From contig NZ_JBBOUK010000001.1 of NCBI RefSeq assembly GCF_038006045.1, forward strand, positions 2,211,001-2,275,000: a stretch of 64,000 nucleotides of DNA. The letters run 5' to 3'. This document shows positions 44,659 to 54,939 of this stretch, one piece after another. This DNA is from Exiguobacterium sp. FSL W8-0210 (GTDB lineage: Bacteria; Bacillota; Bacilli; Exiguobacteriales; Exiguobacteriaceae). A program made the position numbers and the translations under genes. Each line of letters starts with the position of its first letter. Positions within the stretch are counted from its first letter, which is position 1. A model generated the notes under the pieces. That model searched no databases. It was not told the origin of the DNA and saw only the letters and a program-made list of their open reading frames with translations.

Positions 44659-46407
44659 TTATGCGTTATATAGTTTACCTGTCAATGGATCGATTGAGAT
44701 CATTTGACCGTCTTTGAAGACTGTCAATGCATCTTCGACACCAACGATGACTGGTTTACCGAGTGATGGTCCAACGATTCCAGCATGGCTTGTCAATCCG
44801 CCATCAACTGTGATCATCGCTGCAGCCATCTCGATTGCAGGCATCATGTCACGATCAGTTGAGTTCGTAACGAGGATCATGCCTGGCTTCGCTTTCGCGT
44901 TTGCTTCTTCTGCGTTGTTTGCGATGACGACTTCGCCAACGACTCCACGCTCACCGATTCCACGACCGTTTGCGATCTCTTTACCGACGATGTGGATTTT
45001 CAACATGTTCGTTGTACCAGCAGTCAAAGCAGGGATACCTGCTGAGATGACGACGAGATCACCATCTGTGACGAAACCAGCGTCTTTTGCTGTGTCCGCA
45101 GCAAGTGTCAACATGTCATCCGTGTTGTCTGAAAGATGATCAACGACGATTGGGTACACGCCCCATACGATGTTCAACTGACGTGCGACACGTGCGCTTG
45201 GTGTAACAGCGACGATGTTTGGCTCTGGACGGTATTTCGAGATACGTGCAGCCGTGTAACCCGATTGTGTCGGTGTCAAGATTGCTTTTGCGTCCAAGTT
45301 GATTGCAGTGTGCGTAACCGCTTGAGCGATTGCATCCGTCACTGTGTGCTCACTACGTGTCTGACGATCTTTCAACAAGAGCTTGTAGTCGAGCGTTTTT
45401 TCTGTACGTTTTGCGATCGAGTGCATCATTTGGACAGATTCGATTGGGTAGTCCCCTGCTGCTGTCTCACCTGAAAGCATGATTGCATCCGTACCATCAA
45501 GAATCGCGTTCGCGACGTCTGATGCTTCAGCACGTGTTGGACGTGGGAAACGTTGCATCGAGTCAAGCATTTGTGTTGCTGTAATGACTGGTTTACCGAA
45601 GTCGTTACAAAGCTTGATTAAGTCTTTTTGAGTTGGTGTGACTTCTTCCGTTGGAATCTCGATACCGAGGTCACCACGCGCTACCATCAAACCGTCCGAA
45701 ATCGCAAGGATTTCTTCGATGTTATCGACACCTTCTTGGTTCTCGATTTTTGGGAAGATTTTGATGTGGCTCGCGTTGTTTTTCTCAAGCAATTGACGAA
45801 TCGCAACGACGTCTGACGCACGGCGTACGAAAGATGCCGCGATCAAATCGATATCGCTCTTGATACCGAACTCGATATCCGCAATATCTTTTTCTGTCAA
45901 AGCAGGAAGGTTAACCTTTACGTTTGGCAAGTTAACGCCTTTTTTCGTCTTGATGACACCTTCGTTTTCGATTGAACAACGAAGCTCACGGTTCGGAAGT
46001 TTTTCAGTGACACGAAGACCGATGAGACCGTCATCAAGCATGATCATCGAACCAACTTCGACGTCATCATAGAGTCCTTCATACGTGACTGAGAATTTAT
46101 CTTTCGTTCCGACGATTTCGTTTGCGTCTCCGCTAACGATGATGACTTCTTGACCACGTTCGAGAAGCGATTTTCCTTCTTCAAACGAATGTGTCCGGAT
46201 TTCTGGTCCTTTCGTATCAAGAAGAATCGTAACAATTTTGTTTGCTTCTTTCGCTGCGCGGCGGATATCCGTGATACGTGCGCCGTGTTCTTCATAATCG
46301 CCGTGTGAGAAGTTCAAACGAGCGACGTTCATTCCTGCTTCAATCATTTCTGGAAGACGTTTTTCTGACGCCGGTCCAATCGTACATACAATTTTAGTTC
46401 TACGCAT
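44659..46407 (-). CDS. pyk: Pyruvate kinase with C-terminal PEP-utiliser domain
   Basis: 582 residues from [15 protein letters not shown], preceded by GTAGGAGG. The barrel carries [22 protein letters not shown], and [18 protein letters not shown] with the metal and substrate residues. The allosteric C domain follows. Beyond residue about 475 there is an extra domain with [11 protein letters not shown], the phosphohistidine (PEP-utiliser) fold typical of Bacillus and Geobacillus enzymes. It makes pyruvate and ATP from PEP at the end of glycolysis. It follows pfkA on the same strand. Confidence 0.97.
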   Translation of the reverse strand: MRRTKIVCTIGPASEKRLPEMIEAGMNVARLNFSHGDYEEHGARITDIRRAAKEANKIVTILLDTKGPEIRTHSFEEGKSLLERGQEVIIVSGDANEIVGTKDKFSVTYEGLYDDVEVGSMIMLDDGLIGLRVTEKLPNRELRCSIENEGVIKTKKGVNLPNVKVNLPALTEKDIADIEFGIKSDIDLIAASFVRRASDVVAIRQLLEKNNASHIKIFPKIENQEGVDNIEEILAISDGLMVARGDLGIEIPTEEVTPTQKDLIKLCNDFGKPVITATQMLDSMQRFPRPTRAEASDVANAILDGTDAIMLSGETAAGDYPIESVQMMHSIAKRTEKTLDYKLLLKDRQTRSEHTVTDAIAQAVTHTAINLDAKAILTPTQSGYTAARISKYRPEPNIVAVTPSARVARQLNIVWGVYPIVVDHLSDNTDDMLTLAADTAKDAGFVTDGDLVVISAGIPALTAGTTNMLKIHIVGKEIANGRGIGERGVVGEVVIANNAEEANAKAKPGMILVTNSTDRDMMPAIEMAAAMITVDGGLTSHAGIVGPSLGKPVIVGVEDALTVFKDGQMISIDPLTGKLYNA

Positions 46408-46472
46408 ATTCCATAAACCTCCTACGGTGTTTGGCCAAGTTCTCTTGTCCATTCCAATCCTATCGACGTTCG

Positions 46473-47468
<996 letters not shown>

Positions 47469-47470
47469 CT

Positions 47471-47500
47471 AAAATAGCACGTTGTTTTCTTGTTTTACAA
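47471..47500 (-). promoter_or_regulatory. Probable promoter of pfkA-pyk
   Basis: TTGTAA (47495-47500), 18 bp, TATTTT (47471-47476) with an extended TGC before the -10, on the minus strand. Confidence 0.5.
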
Positions 47501-47588
47501 CAGGGCAGATTGCATAAACTTTCACTTGTTTTTTCATTACCGATTCCGGAAATGAGGAATATCAATCATGATAGCGATTACATGGTGC

Positions 47589-48524
47589 TTATGTGCCAAT
47601 TTGGTGATATTTTTCGGTCCGCTGATCAATGAGCTCTTCCTTGGTCAGGTGAACCAATGATTCGAGCTTCTGTACCAATACAGTTTTTAATTTATCCGCC
47701 TGTAATGACACATCGAGATGCGCCCCTCCGACGACTTCTGGAATGATGGCATCCGCGATCCCGAGTCGTAATAAATCAGGTGCTGTGATCTTCATCGATT
47801 CTGCCGCTTTCTCCGCAAGACTTGCATCTTTCCATAACAATGCTGCAGCACCTTCGGGAGAGATGACCGAATACGTTGAATTCTCGAGCATCAAGAGTTG
47901 ATCACACACTCCGATTCCTAAAGCACCACCTGATCCACCTTCACCGATGACGATTGAGATGATTGGAACCGTCATACCAGCCATCTCAAACAGGTTTTTC
48001 GCGATGGCCTCACTCTGACCACGTTCTTCTGCTGCACGTCCTGGGTAAGCCCCTTTTGTGTCGATGAACGTAATGATCGGTCGATTGAATTTCTCTGCTT
48101 GTTGCATGAGACGTAGTGCTTTTCGATACCCTTCCGGATGTGGCATCCCGAAATTACGACGAATGTTTTCTTTTGTATCTTTTCCGCGTTGATGACCGAT
48201 GATCGTCACCGGACGACCATTCAGTGTTCCGATTCCACCGACGATTGCCGCATCATCATATCCATGACGATCGCCATGCAGTTCGATAAAATCTTCACAA
48301 ATGGATTCAATGTAATCGAGTGTCGTTGGACGTTCTGGATGACGTGCCAATTGAACACGATTCCACGCTTTCATATTCCCGTAAATATCGAGTTCTAACC
48401 GATGAAGACGTTCTTCAAGAAGTTGGAGTTCTTCCTTGAAGTCTAGTCCTTGTGTTTCCGCCATATCATGGAGCTCAAGAATTTTTTCGCGTAACGCGAT
48501 GACTGGTTGGTCAAATGGTTGCAT
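47589..48524 (-). CDS. accA: Acetyl-CoA carboxylase carboxyltransferase alpha subunit
   Basis: 311 residues from [15 protein letters not shown], with CGGAGGGAACGAACC upstream; the longer frame is rejected. The crotonase-like carboxyltransferase core shows [33 protein letters not shown] and [15 protein letters not shown]. With AccD it transfers carboxyl from biotin to acetyl-CoA, giving malonyl-CoA. The start lies inside the end of accD (14-bp overlap), ensuring coupled, equimolar synthesis. Confidence 0.97.
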   Translation of the reverse strand: MQPFDQPVIALREKILELHDMAETQGLDFKEELQLLEERLHRLELDIYGNMKAWNRVQLARHPERPTTLDYIESICEDFIELHGDRHGYDDAAIVGGIGTLNGRPVTIIGHQRGKDTKENIRRNFGMPHPEGYRKALRLMQQAEKFNRPIITFIDTKGAYPGRAAEERGQSEAIAKNLFEMAGMTVPIISIVIGEGGSGGALGIGVCDQLLMLENSTYSVISPEGAAALLWKDASLAEKAAESMKITAPDLLRLGIADAIIPEVVGGAHLDVSLQADKLKTVLVQKLESLVHLTKEELIDQRTEKYHQIGT

Positions 48525-49371
48525 GGTTCGTTCCCTCCGCATGTAGCTTTAAGATTCGCGTATAGTACGTTTTCAGATCATGTCGTGATACGACATCGTC
48601 CAGTTGACCTGCTTGTAATAAGAATTCTGCTGTTTGGAAATCTTCCGGTAGTTTTTCACGTATCGTCTGTTCGATGATCCGTCGACCTGCAAACCCGATC
48701 AACGCCCCCGGTTCAGCGATGTTAAAGTCACCGAGCATCGCAAAACTTGCTGATACCCCGCCGGTCGTCGGATGAGTCATACAAGAAATATAAAGTAATC
48801 CAGCATCTGAATGCTGTTTTAAGAAGAGACTCGATTTCGCCATCTGCATGAGACTAACCATTCCCTCTTGCATCCGTGCTCCACCTGAAGCGGAGAAAAT
48901 CGTGACAGGTAGACGATGTTTCGTTGCGTAACGAACCGCTTCAGAAATCGCAGCACCAACCGCTGCACCCATCGAACCCATCCGGAATCGTGCATCCATG
49001 ACACAAGCGACGAGTGGGTGACCATTCACATTCCCGACGCCACAGACGATCGCTTCCTCAAGACCCGTTCTGACTTGGTCGCCCTTTAATTTTTCCGGGT
49101 AATCCTGGAATCCAAGCGGATCCGCTTGAACTGCCGGTAAGTCGAAATACGTCACCGAACCTTCATCGAATAATTGCGTAAAACGTTCTTGCGCGGTCAA
49201 CGGGTGATGATACCCACATGAACAGACACGTAAGTTCGCCTCCAGTTGTTTCGTATATTGGATTAATTTACATTTCGGACATTTCGTCATTAGGCCTACT
49301 GGCACATCGACACGCTGCTCCTTCGAAGTCAGCGTGACGAACTTTTTAGGTTTTCGAAAAAATGCTTGCAC
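48511..49371 (-). CDS. accD: Acetyl-CoA carboxylase carboxyltransferase beta subunit
   Basis: 286 residues. An N-terminal Cys4 zinc ribbon (CPKCKLIQY and CSCGYHHPL) is followed by the carboxyltransferase fold with [16 protein letters not shown] and [19 protein letters not shown]. Partner of AccA in the first step of fatty-acid synthesis. A GntR/FadR-type regulator gene lies directly upstream in the same unit, and the unit's promoter carries FapR-like and GntR-like operators. Confidence 0.97.
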   Translation of the reverse strand: MQAFFRKPKKFVTLTSKEQRVDVPVGLMTKCPKCKLIQYTKQLEANLRVCSCGYHHPLTAQERFTQLFDEGSVTYFDLPAVQADPLGFQDYPEKLKGDQVRTGLEEAIVCGVGNVNGHPLVACVMDARFRMGSMGAAVGAAISEAVRYATKHRLPVTIFSASGGARMQEGMVSLMQMAKSSLFLKQHSDAGLLYISCMTHPTTGGVSASFAMLGDFNIAEPGALIGFAGRRIIEQTIREKLPEDFQTAEFLLQAGQLDDVVSRHDLKTYYTRILKLHAEGTNHATI

Positions 49372-49392
49372 GTACAGTTCCCCCTTGTCATC

Positions 49393-49911
49393 CTATGGGC
49401 GGTTCAAGAGTTGTTCCCGTTCCGCCTGCGTATAGAGTCCCCCTTGACCGAAGCTTTTATGGAAGGCATTGACTTGTCGCCAGATTCGTTCAAACAAATC
49501 GTTATCGACCGTCTGAATCAACGTCTCACGAAACGCTGCATCGGATGATACGACTGGTGCAAGCACCGAAAGGTCATCCAGCTGCGCGAGCGCTGCTTGC
49601 TCAAGCAAGCGGAGCGTTCCTGCCAAGTCTTCGAACTTCGAATCGCCAGTCACTAAGAATTGAGCGATGATTTGAATATAGGTATGATCGTCACGGTTCA
49701 ATAGAAAGCTTCCGCCTCCATGTCGTGTCTCGACGATCCCTAAATAAGCGAGCGTCCGTAATGCTTCTCGTACGGACGGTCGACTGATGGATAGTCGTTC
49801 TGCCAGTTCCCGTTCCGATGGAATACGGTCTCCTGGAACTAATCCATCTTGTTCGATCATCAATTTAATCGCCGCGATATTGGCTTCAAACGCATTTCGT
49901 TTCTTCTCCAT
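49393..49911 (-). CDS. GntR-family (FadR-type) regulator upstream of accDA
   Basis: 172 residues from MEKKRNAFEANIAAIKL, with AAAGGTGGTG about 10 bp upstream. The N-terminal GntR winged helix is clear: PGDRIPSERELAERLSISRP followed by SVREALRTLAYLGIVETRHG. The C-terminal helical part (about 75-172) is shorter than a usual FCD domain and lacks its obvious metal ligands. A perfect TTGGTC-A-GACCAA palindrome over the transcript start fits autoregulation. Location ahead of accD suggests control of malonyl-CoA supply. The effector is unknown. Confidence 0.85.
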   Translation of the reverse strand: MEKKRNAFEANIAAIKLMIEQDGLVPGDRIPSERELAERLSISRPSVREALRTLAYLGIVETRHGGGSFLLNRDDHTYIQIIAQFLVTGDSKFEDLAGTLRLLEQAALAQLDDLSVLAPVVSSDAAFRETLIQTVDNDLFERIWRQVNAFHKSFGQGGLYTQAEREQLLNRP

Positions 49912-49964
49912 ATCGATACGGCACCACCTTTCTGACCCTTCAGTCGGTTGCTTCAATCGGCGGC

Positions 49965-49979
49965 ATTGGTCAGACCAAT
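49965..49979. promoter_or_regulatory. GntR/FadR-type operator
   Basis: ATTGGTCAGACCAAT is a perfect 15-bp palindrome containing TGGTnnnACCA, the core recognised by FadR-subfamily GntR proteins. It starts 8 bp after the -10 of the gntR-accDA promoter. Confidence 0.75.
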
Positions 49980-49987
49980 TACCCCTT

Positions 49988-50016
49988 ATTATAACAAATC
50001 TTATTACCTAGTACTA
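49988..50016 (-). promoter_or_regulatory. gntR-accD-accA promoter with FapR-like box
   Basis: TATAAT (49988-49993) is the -10. The region of the -35 is covered by TAGTACTAGGTAATAA (50001-50016), which matches the FapR operator TAGTACCAGATACTAA at 13 of 16 positions and overlaps the dnaE stop codon. The -35 hexamer itself is poor. Confidence 0.5.
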
Positions 50017-53000
50017 GTTTGAGCGGGGGACATTTTTCAGGACGACATGATCCTCGCCAAACCGAATACGTAGCCGAGCTAGTAATTCCTCATCATGCTG
50101 CACTGCATAAAGCGGCGGTAACGATTTCGTCTCACGTGAATCCGCGTAGCGGACGACGACTGGAATATCGCCTGGTGCCGCTTCAAGCAATTGTTCGAGT
50201 GCGGCCAGCTCATTTTTTGATGTTAACTTGACGAATAGCACATCTTGTCCAAGCGGACGGAGACGTTCCAAAATGAACTGACGCTCCCCTTCGCGATCCT
50301 GCACCTTTAGTTCAATCAATAAGACGTTCCCTAAATAAAGTGATCGACGGAATCGTTCATATTGATTCGGGAAGACGACGACCTCTTCATTCGAATACCC
50401 GTCGACTGCCTGAATGACCGCCATCGTTTGACCGCGTTTCGTCTTGAACTCTCGAATCTGATCAATATAACAGACTAAATAATGTGTTTCCGAACCGACG
50501 CTAAGGTCATGAAAATAAGCAGATTCAACCGGAGCTTTCATTGCTGTCGTCAACGGCGAATACGTCAACCAGAATCCAAGCGCTTCCCGTTCTAATCGCG
50601 CCCAGTCGGAATCACTTCGTTTCGATGACTTCTGTGCCCGGCGTTTCCCGAGAATTGCCAACTCGTCTGGAAGTAATGTATTCGATGACTCGGTGAAATA
50701 CTCGAGCACCTCTTGTTCGGCGAGTCCTCGATCGCCGTGCGTCGCTCGGTCTAGCGCACCACTGTATAGTAACAATTCAATTTTTGCGCGCTCCTTTTTG
50801 CCCCATCCAACGTGGGTCAATAGATCAGCAATCGTCGCAGTGTGCTTCGATGCTTCCTTTACACGCTCGAACTCTCGCTCGGAAATACCTTTAATCACAT
50901 GGATACCGAGTCGAATCCCTTTACCTTCTAATGAAGAACGATAATCGGAAATCCAGACATCCGGTGATAGGACAGGGAGACGTCGTTCGCGCATCAATCG
51001 GACGAGACGCTCCGGCTGTTCGACCGAGACGAGCAAGAAAATGTGCGGGAAATGCGCTTTGATGTACCCGAGGGCATAACTAATCTTTGAATAGGCGACC
51101 GCATGGCTTCGGTTGAATCCATACCCAGCGAATCGCTCAATTTGTTCATAGAGTGATTGTGCGATCGCATCATCGAATCCATTCGATTTTGCTCCTTCGA
51201 GAAAACGAACCCGTTCCTGTTCGAGCGAATCCGTACTTTTTTTAGAAATCGCACGTCGTAATAAATCTGCTTGCGCGAGTGTAAATCCAGCTACTCGACG
51301 GGTGATTTCCATGACTTGTTCCTGATAGACGATGATGCCATACGTTGGTGCAAGTACGTCTTCTAATACGGGATGCAACATCTGATAAGGTTGACCAGCT
51401 TTTCGTTTCGCGTACAGATCAATGAATTTCATTGGTCCCGGACGATAGAGTGACATCGTTGCCACCAAATCTTCGAACCGATTCGGTTTGACTTCGCGTA
51501 ACGTCTGTTTCATACCTGTCGACTCGAATTGGAAAATATCATCCGTCTCGGCGCGGGCAAAGACTTGGAATGTCGCGCGGTCTTCTTCCGGAATTTGCGT
51601 GAGCGTAAAGGATGGCTGTTCTCGTCGAATCAATTCTTCCATCCGACGCAAACGACTGAGATTTCGTAATCCTAACAAGTCAATTTTCAACAATCCTTGA
51701 CGTTCCAATGCCTGCATCAAAAACTGCGTCACATACCGTTCATTTGGTCCCGTTTCAACGGGTGTCGTCTCGACGAGCTGTTCAGATCCAATGACGACAC
51801 CAGCCGCGTGAACCGAACGTTGTCGCGGGAGACCCTCGACCGCTTGCGCCAGTTGCAATAGTTGCCGGCGTTTTTCGCTTCCAGAGAACCAGCGATATGT
51901 CTGCTTATTTTGTTCGATCCCTTGTAACGTCGTTGATTTTCCAAGCTGTTTGACTGCAGCATCTAACTCATCCTTCGAAAACTCTAGCGTCCGTCCGACG
52001 TCTCGCAGAGCGGCTTTGGCACCGAGCGTCGACAATGTACCGATTTGAGCAACGTGGTCTTTTCCGTAACGCATCACGAGATCCTCTAATACTTCTTCGC
52101 GTCGTTCATCTTCGATATCGATATCGATATCCGGCATGGAAATCCGCTCGGGGTTCAAGAATCGTTCGAATAGTAATCCATATTTCAATGGATCCACCGT
52201 CGTGATCCCAAGCGCATAGCTGACAAGTGATCCAGCTGCTGAGCCTCGACCAGGTCCAACGAAGATGCCTTTCGCTTTCGCACTACGTACGAGTTCTTCA
52301 ACGATTAAGAAGTAATCAGCAAATCCCGTCTTATCGATGACTGATAGTTCATAAGCGAGACGTTCCCGCGCTTCGTTACTTTCATGACCATGTGCCAGTA
52401 ACCCTTCCTCAGCACGTTTCCGTAATAACGCATTCGAGTCTTCCGCGATACGTGGCAGTGGACGTTGTTGAAACGGTAATTCCAAGCGTTCAGATGTCGT
52501 AGCAAACTGCTCCACCATCGTAATTTCTCGCTCGGTAAAGTCTTCGAGTAACTCTTCCCGGGTCTTTAAATGCATCAGACGATCTGTCTTTTGGTCTTGG
52601 AACGTCGTCGCCTCACCAATCGCACGTATTGCTTGATACGCTGGCGCTTCATCTCGACGAATGTAACGAACAGGATCGACTGGGATGGTCTCAACACCAA
52701 GCGCTGCTGCTACTTCGCGGTAACGCGCACGACTCTCTCGTTCGACCGTTGAGCGACTAGAGGTCACGCCCGTATATGTACGCGCTCCTTGAACGTGTCC
52801 CATCCATTGAACGAAGGAACGACGTAGACGCGTCGCATCTTCAGAGGCTTGACGCAGTGGCACGAGCACCGCGATCAGTGATGAAACTTCAGTCTCCCCT
52901 TGTTGACTGGCTAGTCGATACAGTTGACGCAGTCCATCAGAAGAAAAAGCAAACCATAAGATACAAAATTCTTCTTCTTCGATTCGCTGCTCCCATCCGA

Positions 53001-53175
53001 CGATCGGTTGCATATTTCGACGCTGACATGCATCGATGAATGCGGGAACTCCTGTCAATGTCGTTTCACAGATGACCGCTCGTCCGATGTGTCGACGGAC
53101 TAGTTCATCGAGATAGGGCTCGATTCGAACTAAACTCTGCAATGGACTAAACTGCGTTCGAACATTTATATGCAT
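50014..53175 (-). CDS. dnaE: DNA polymerase III alpha subunit DnaE
   Basis: 1053 residues, a little shorter than B. subtilis DnaE. The catalytic region carries GRGSAAGSLVSYALGIT and MPDIDIDIEDERREEV (polymerase aspartates), then YQEQVMEITRRVAGF and GYGFNRSHAVAYSKISY. The C-terminus has an OB fold (about 930-1000). At the N-terminus the PHP domain is degenerate: the usual HxHSxYS is HINVRTQFS, and the TDH motif reads CETTLTG, so metal binding is doubtful. DnaE extends RNA primers before handing over to PolC. AAAGGAGAATGGAAG precedes the ATG. The tandem helix-hairpin-helix and fingers appear intact. Confidence 0.95.
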   Translation of the reverse strand: MHINVRTQFSPLQSLVRIEPYLDELVRRHIGRAVICETTLTGVPAFIDACQRRNMQPIVGWEQRIEEEEFCILWFAFSSDGLRQLYRLASQQGETEVSSLIAVLVPLRQASEDATRLRRSFVQWMGHVQGARTYTGVTSSRSTVERESRARYREVAAALGVETIPVDPVRYIRRDEAPAYQAIRAIGEATTFQDQKTDRLMHLKTREELLEDFTEREITMVEQFATTSERLELPFQQRPLPRIAEDSNALLRKRAEEGLLAHGHESNEARERLAYELSVIDKTGFADYFLIVEELVRSAKAKGIFVGPGRGSAAGSLVSYALGITTVDPLKYGLLFERFLNPERISMPDIDIDIEDERREEVLEDLVMRYGKDHVAQIGTLSTLGAKAALRDVGRTLEFSKDELDAAVKQLGKSTTLQGIEQNKQTYRWFSGSEKRRQLLQLAQAVEGLPRQRSVHAAGVVIGSEQLVETTPVETGPNERYVTQFLMQALERQGLLKIDLLGLRNLSRLRRMEELIRREQPSFTLTQIPEEDRATFQVFARAETDDIFQFESTGMKQTLREVKPNRFEDLVATMSLYRPGPMKFIDLYAKRKAGQPYQMLHPVLEDVLAPTYGIIVYQEQVMEITRRVAGFTLAQADLLRRAISKKSTDSLEQERVRFLEGAKSNGFDDAIAQSLYEQIERFAGYGFNRSHAVAYSKISYALGYIKAHFPHIFLLVSVEQPERLVRLMRERRLPVLSPDVWISDYRSSLEGKGIRLGIHVIKGISEREFERVKEASKHTATIADLLTHVGWGKKERAKIELLLYSGALDRATHGDRGLAEQEVLEYFTESSNTLLPDELAILGKRRAQKSSKRSDSDWARLEREALGFWLTYSPLTTAMKAPVESAYFHDLSVGSETHYLVCYIDQIREFKTKRGQTMAVIQAVDGYSNEEVVVFPNQYERFRRSLYLGNVLLIELKVQDREGERQFILERLRPLGQDVLFVKLTSKNELAALEQLLEAAPGDIPVVVRYADSRETKSLPPLYAVQHDEELLARLRIRFGEDHVVLKNVPRSN

Positions 53176-53321
53176 CTTCCATTCTCCTTTCTCTTCTGAT
53201 GGATATTTTTAAAAGTTTTCAGAACATTCATATCTAACTGACTCAAGTACTCGCCATCTGATTTATTATTCGATACAATAAGTATAGAAATATCATGACG
53301 GGTACGGAAGGAGCGTTTCTC

Positions 53322-53516
53322 ATGATTTTGAATCGCAGTCAAATCGCACGTGAAAAAGTCGAACAATTAAAGCTCGGTGTTACCGCTTTTACTGAAACGG
53401 AAGAAATCGCTGAGAAGATTCGCAAATCTGTCGCTGAACTTCAACTGAATGTCATTGAAGATCACACAGATCGTGGCGTTTGGTTCATTCCGCAAGACGA
53501 AACAAAAACGCAATAA
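53322..53516 (+). CDS. Small conserved-looking protein of unknown function
   Basis: 64 residues from the ATG with GGAAGGAG 8 bp upstream; earlier in-frame codons are rejected. The sequence MILNRSQIAREKVEQLKLGV, then TAFTETEEIAEKIRKSVAEL, is helical and charged, with a short strand-like tail (LNVIEDHTDRGVWFIPQ). No membrane segment, no signal peptide, no recognised family. It is monocistronic, divergent from dnaE and convergent with nrnA, with a shared strong terminator. Confidence 0.65.
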   Translation: MILNRSQIAREKVEQLKLGVTAFTETEEIAEKIRKSVAELQLNVIEDHTDRGVWFIPQDETKTQ

Positions 53517-53520
53517 GCGT

Positions 53521-53576
53521 AAAAGGCTGTTCGCTTCGCTTCCTCAATGAGAGGAGTGAGACCGAGCAGCCTTTTT
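53521..53576. terminator. Bidirectional terminator between the small gene and nrnA
   Basis: AAAAGGCTG pairs with CAGCCTTTTT, with inner CG/CG and CCTC/GAGG stems forming one long hairpin. T-runs occur on both strands. Confidence 0.88.
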
Positions 53577-53580
53577 CCAT

Positions 53581-54516
53581 TTAAAACTGGAAGTTAGCAG
53601 CGACCTCGTCCAGACGACGGATGACACGTTCGACCTCACTCAACTGTCCAATCGTTGCACCAGACGCCATCGGATGTCCACCACCATTGAATTCTTTTGC
53701 TACTTCATTGATGACGGGACCCTTCGAACGAATCCGGACGCGAACCTCCGTGTCCGTTTCAAGGAACAATGCCCAACACTTCATGCCTTTTAAACCGGCA
53801 AAACTATTGACGAGCAACGATGCTTGCTCAACCGTCGCCCCAAACTGCTTCAACGTATCTTGTGTCAATACGACATAACCGACACCTTGATCCGTCAATT
53901 GAATATGTTGAAGGACATATCCTTGTAAATGAAGCGCTGCAAGTTCTGTTTCGTACATATTGCGATACAACCAGTCCGTATCGATTCCTGCATCAATCAA
54001 TTGCGCTGCGACTTCAAATGTTCGTTTCGTCGTGCCACGGAATTGGAAACGTCCTGTGTCACCGACGATCCCAGCGTAGAATTGAATGGCAGCTGATGTT
54101 GGAATCTCGTATCCCCATTCGTTCAATAAATGAACGAGCAATTCCGATGTCGAACTCATCGTCGTATCGACGAGTTGCACTGGTGCGTATGGATCTTCAT
54201 CCGGATGATGGTCGATTTTAATGACGTCTTTTCCTGTCATCGCAACCTTCCCGTCAATCCGCGCTTGATTCGCTGTATCCAGAATCACGACTAACGCCTC
54301 TTTGTATAATTCATCGTCTACTTGATCGAGCTCTCCCATGAATGACAATGATGTCGCCATCTCTCCGGCCGTTAATACCGTTTTGCTAGGGAATTGATGT
54401 TGTAACGTCAATTGCAAACCGAATTGACTACCGAGTGCATCGGGATCTGGACGTTCATGACGATGAATGATGATCGTATCTGCCGCTTCAATCATTTGTT
54501 TGATTTGCTCTTTCAC
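53581..54516 (-). CDS. nrnA: Bifunctional oligoribonuclease / PAP phosphatase NrnA
   Basis: 311 residues from a GTG start with GAGGAG upstream; the longer frame is rejected. The DHH domain has IIHRHERPDPDALGSQ, VVILDTANQARIDG and KIDHHPDED; the C-terminal DHHA1 domain ends in FNGGGHPMASGATIG. NrnA degrades 2-5 nt RNA fragments to mononucleotides and dephosphorylates 3'-phosphoadenosine 5'-phosphate. It is divergent from the YtpI-like gene, the ytqI-ytpI arrangement of B. subtilis. Confidence 0.94.
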   Translation of the reverse strand: MKEQIKQMIEAADTIIIHRHERPDPDALGSQFGLQLTLQHQFPSKTVLTAGEMATSLSFMGELDQVDDELYKEALVVILDTANQARIDGKVAMTGKDVIKIDHHPDEDPYAPVQLVDTTMSSTSELLVHLLNEWGYEIPTSAAIQFYAGIVGDTGRFQFRGTTKRTFEVAAQLIDAGIDTDWLYRNMYETELAALHLQGYVLQHIQLTDQGVGYVVLTQDTLKQFGATVEQASLLVNSFAGLKGMKCWALFLETDTEVRVRIRSKGPVINEVAKEFNGGGHPMASGATIGQLSEVERVIRRLDEVAANFQF

Positions 54517-54579
54517 TGTGCACAGCTCCTCTAATCTTGATATGATATGAGATGAAGACAAAAAGGAGGTCCTTTTAAC

Positions 54580-54888
54580 ATGCAATTCATCCTCATCGCC
54601 CTCATCGTTTTCTCGCTTGGTGGGTATTTGTTAGCAAAACGCCGCGCGTTCCATACGAAAAGCACGAACCGAAAATACTTGTTCAATACGCAAGCGAGCA
54701 TTTGGTTGAGCTTGTTCGTCATCCTATTCGCCGTCAACCAGTTCGTTTCCGGAAACGGATTAACGACACTCGTCGGGAAAATCGTTTGTTCCATTTTAAT
54801 CATCGTCGGCGTTGCTTCATTCATCGCCGGATTCATCCGTTACAAAAAGATTTATCCGTATGTCGTCCGCGAGATGGAGCAATCCTGA
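54580..54888 (+). CDS. YtpI-like membrane protein
   Basis: 102 residues with three hydrophobic segments: FILIALIVFSLGGYLLA, ASIWLSLFVILFAVNQFV and LVGKIVCSILIIVGVASFIAG. It ends in a basic/charged tail (RYKKIYPYVVREMEQ). The pattern and position next to nrnA fit the YtpI family, of unknown function. AAAAGGAGG precedes the ATG. It is monocistronic with its own terminator. Confidence 0.82.
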   Translation: MQFILIALIVFSLGGYLLAKRRAFHTKSTNRKYLFNTQASIWLSLFVILFAVNQFVSGNGLTTLVGKIVCSILIIVGVASFIAGFIRYKKIYPYVVREMEQS

Positions 54889-54901
54889 GCTAGATTCAGA
54901 G

Positions 54902-54932
54902 GAACCGAAGTCCATTGACTTCGGTTCTTTTT
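54902..54932 (+). terminator. Terminator of the ytpI-like gene
   Basis: GAACCGAAGTC pairs perfectly with GACTTCGGTTC around 4 nt, then TTTTT. Confidence 0.9.
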
Positions 54933-54939
54933 GATTCAT

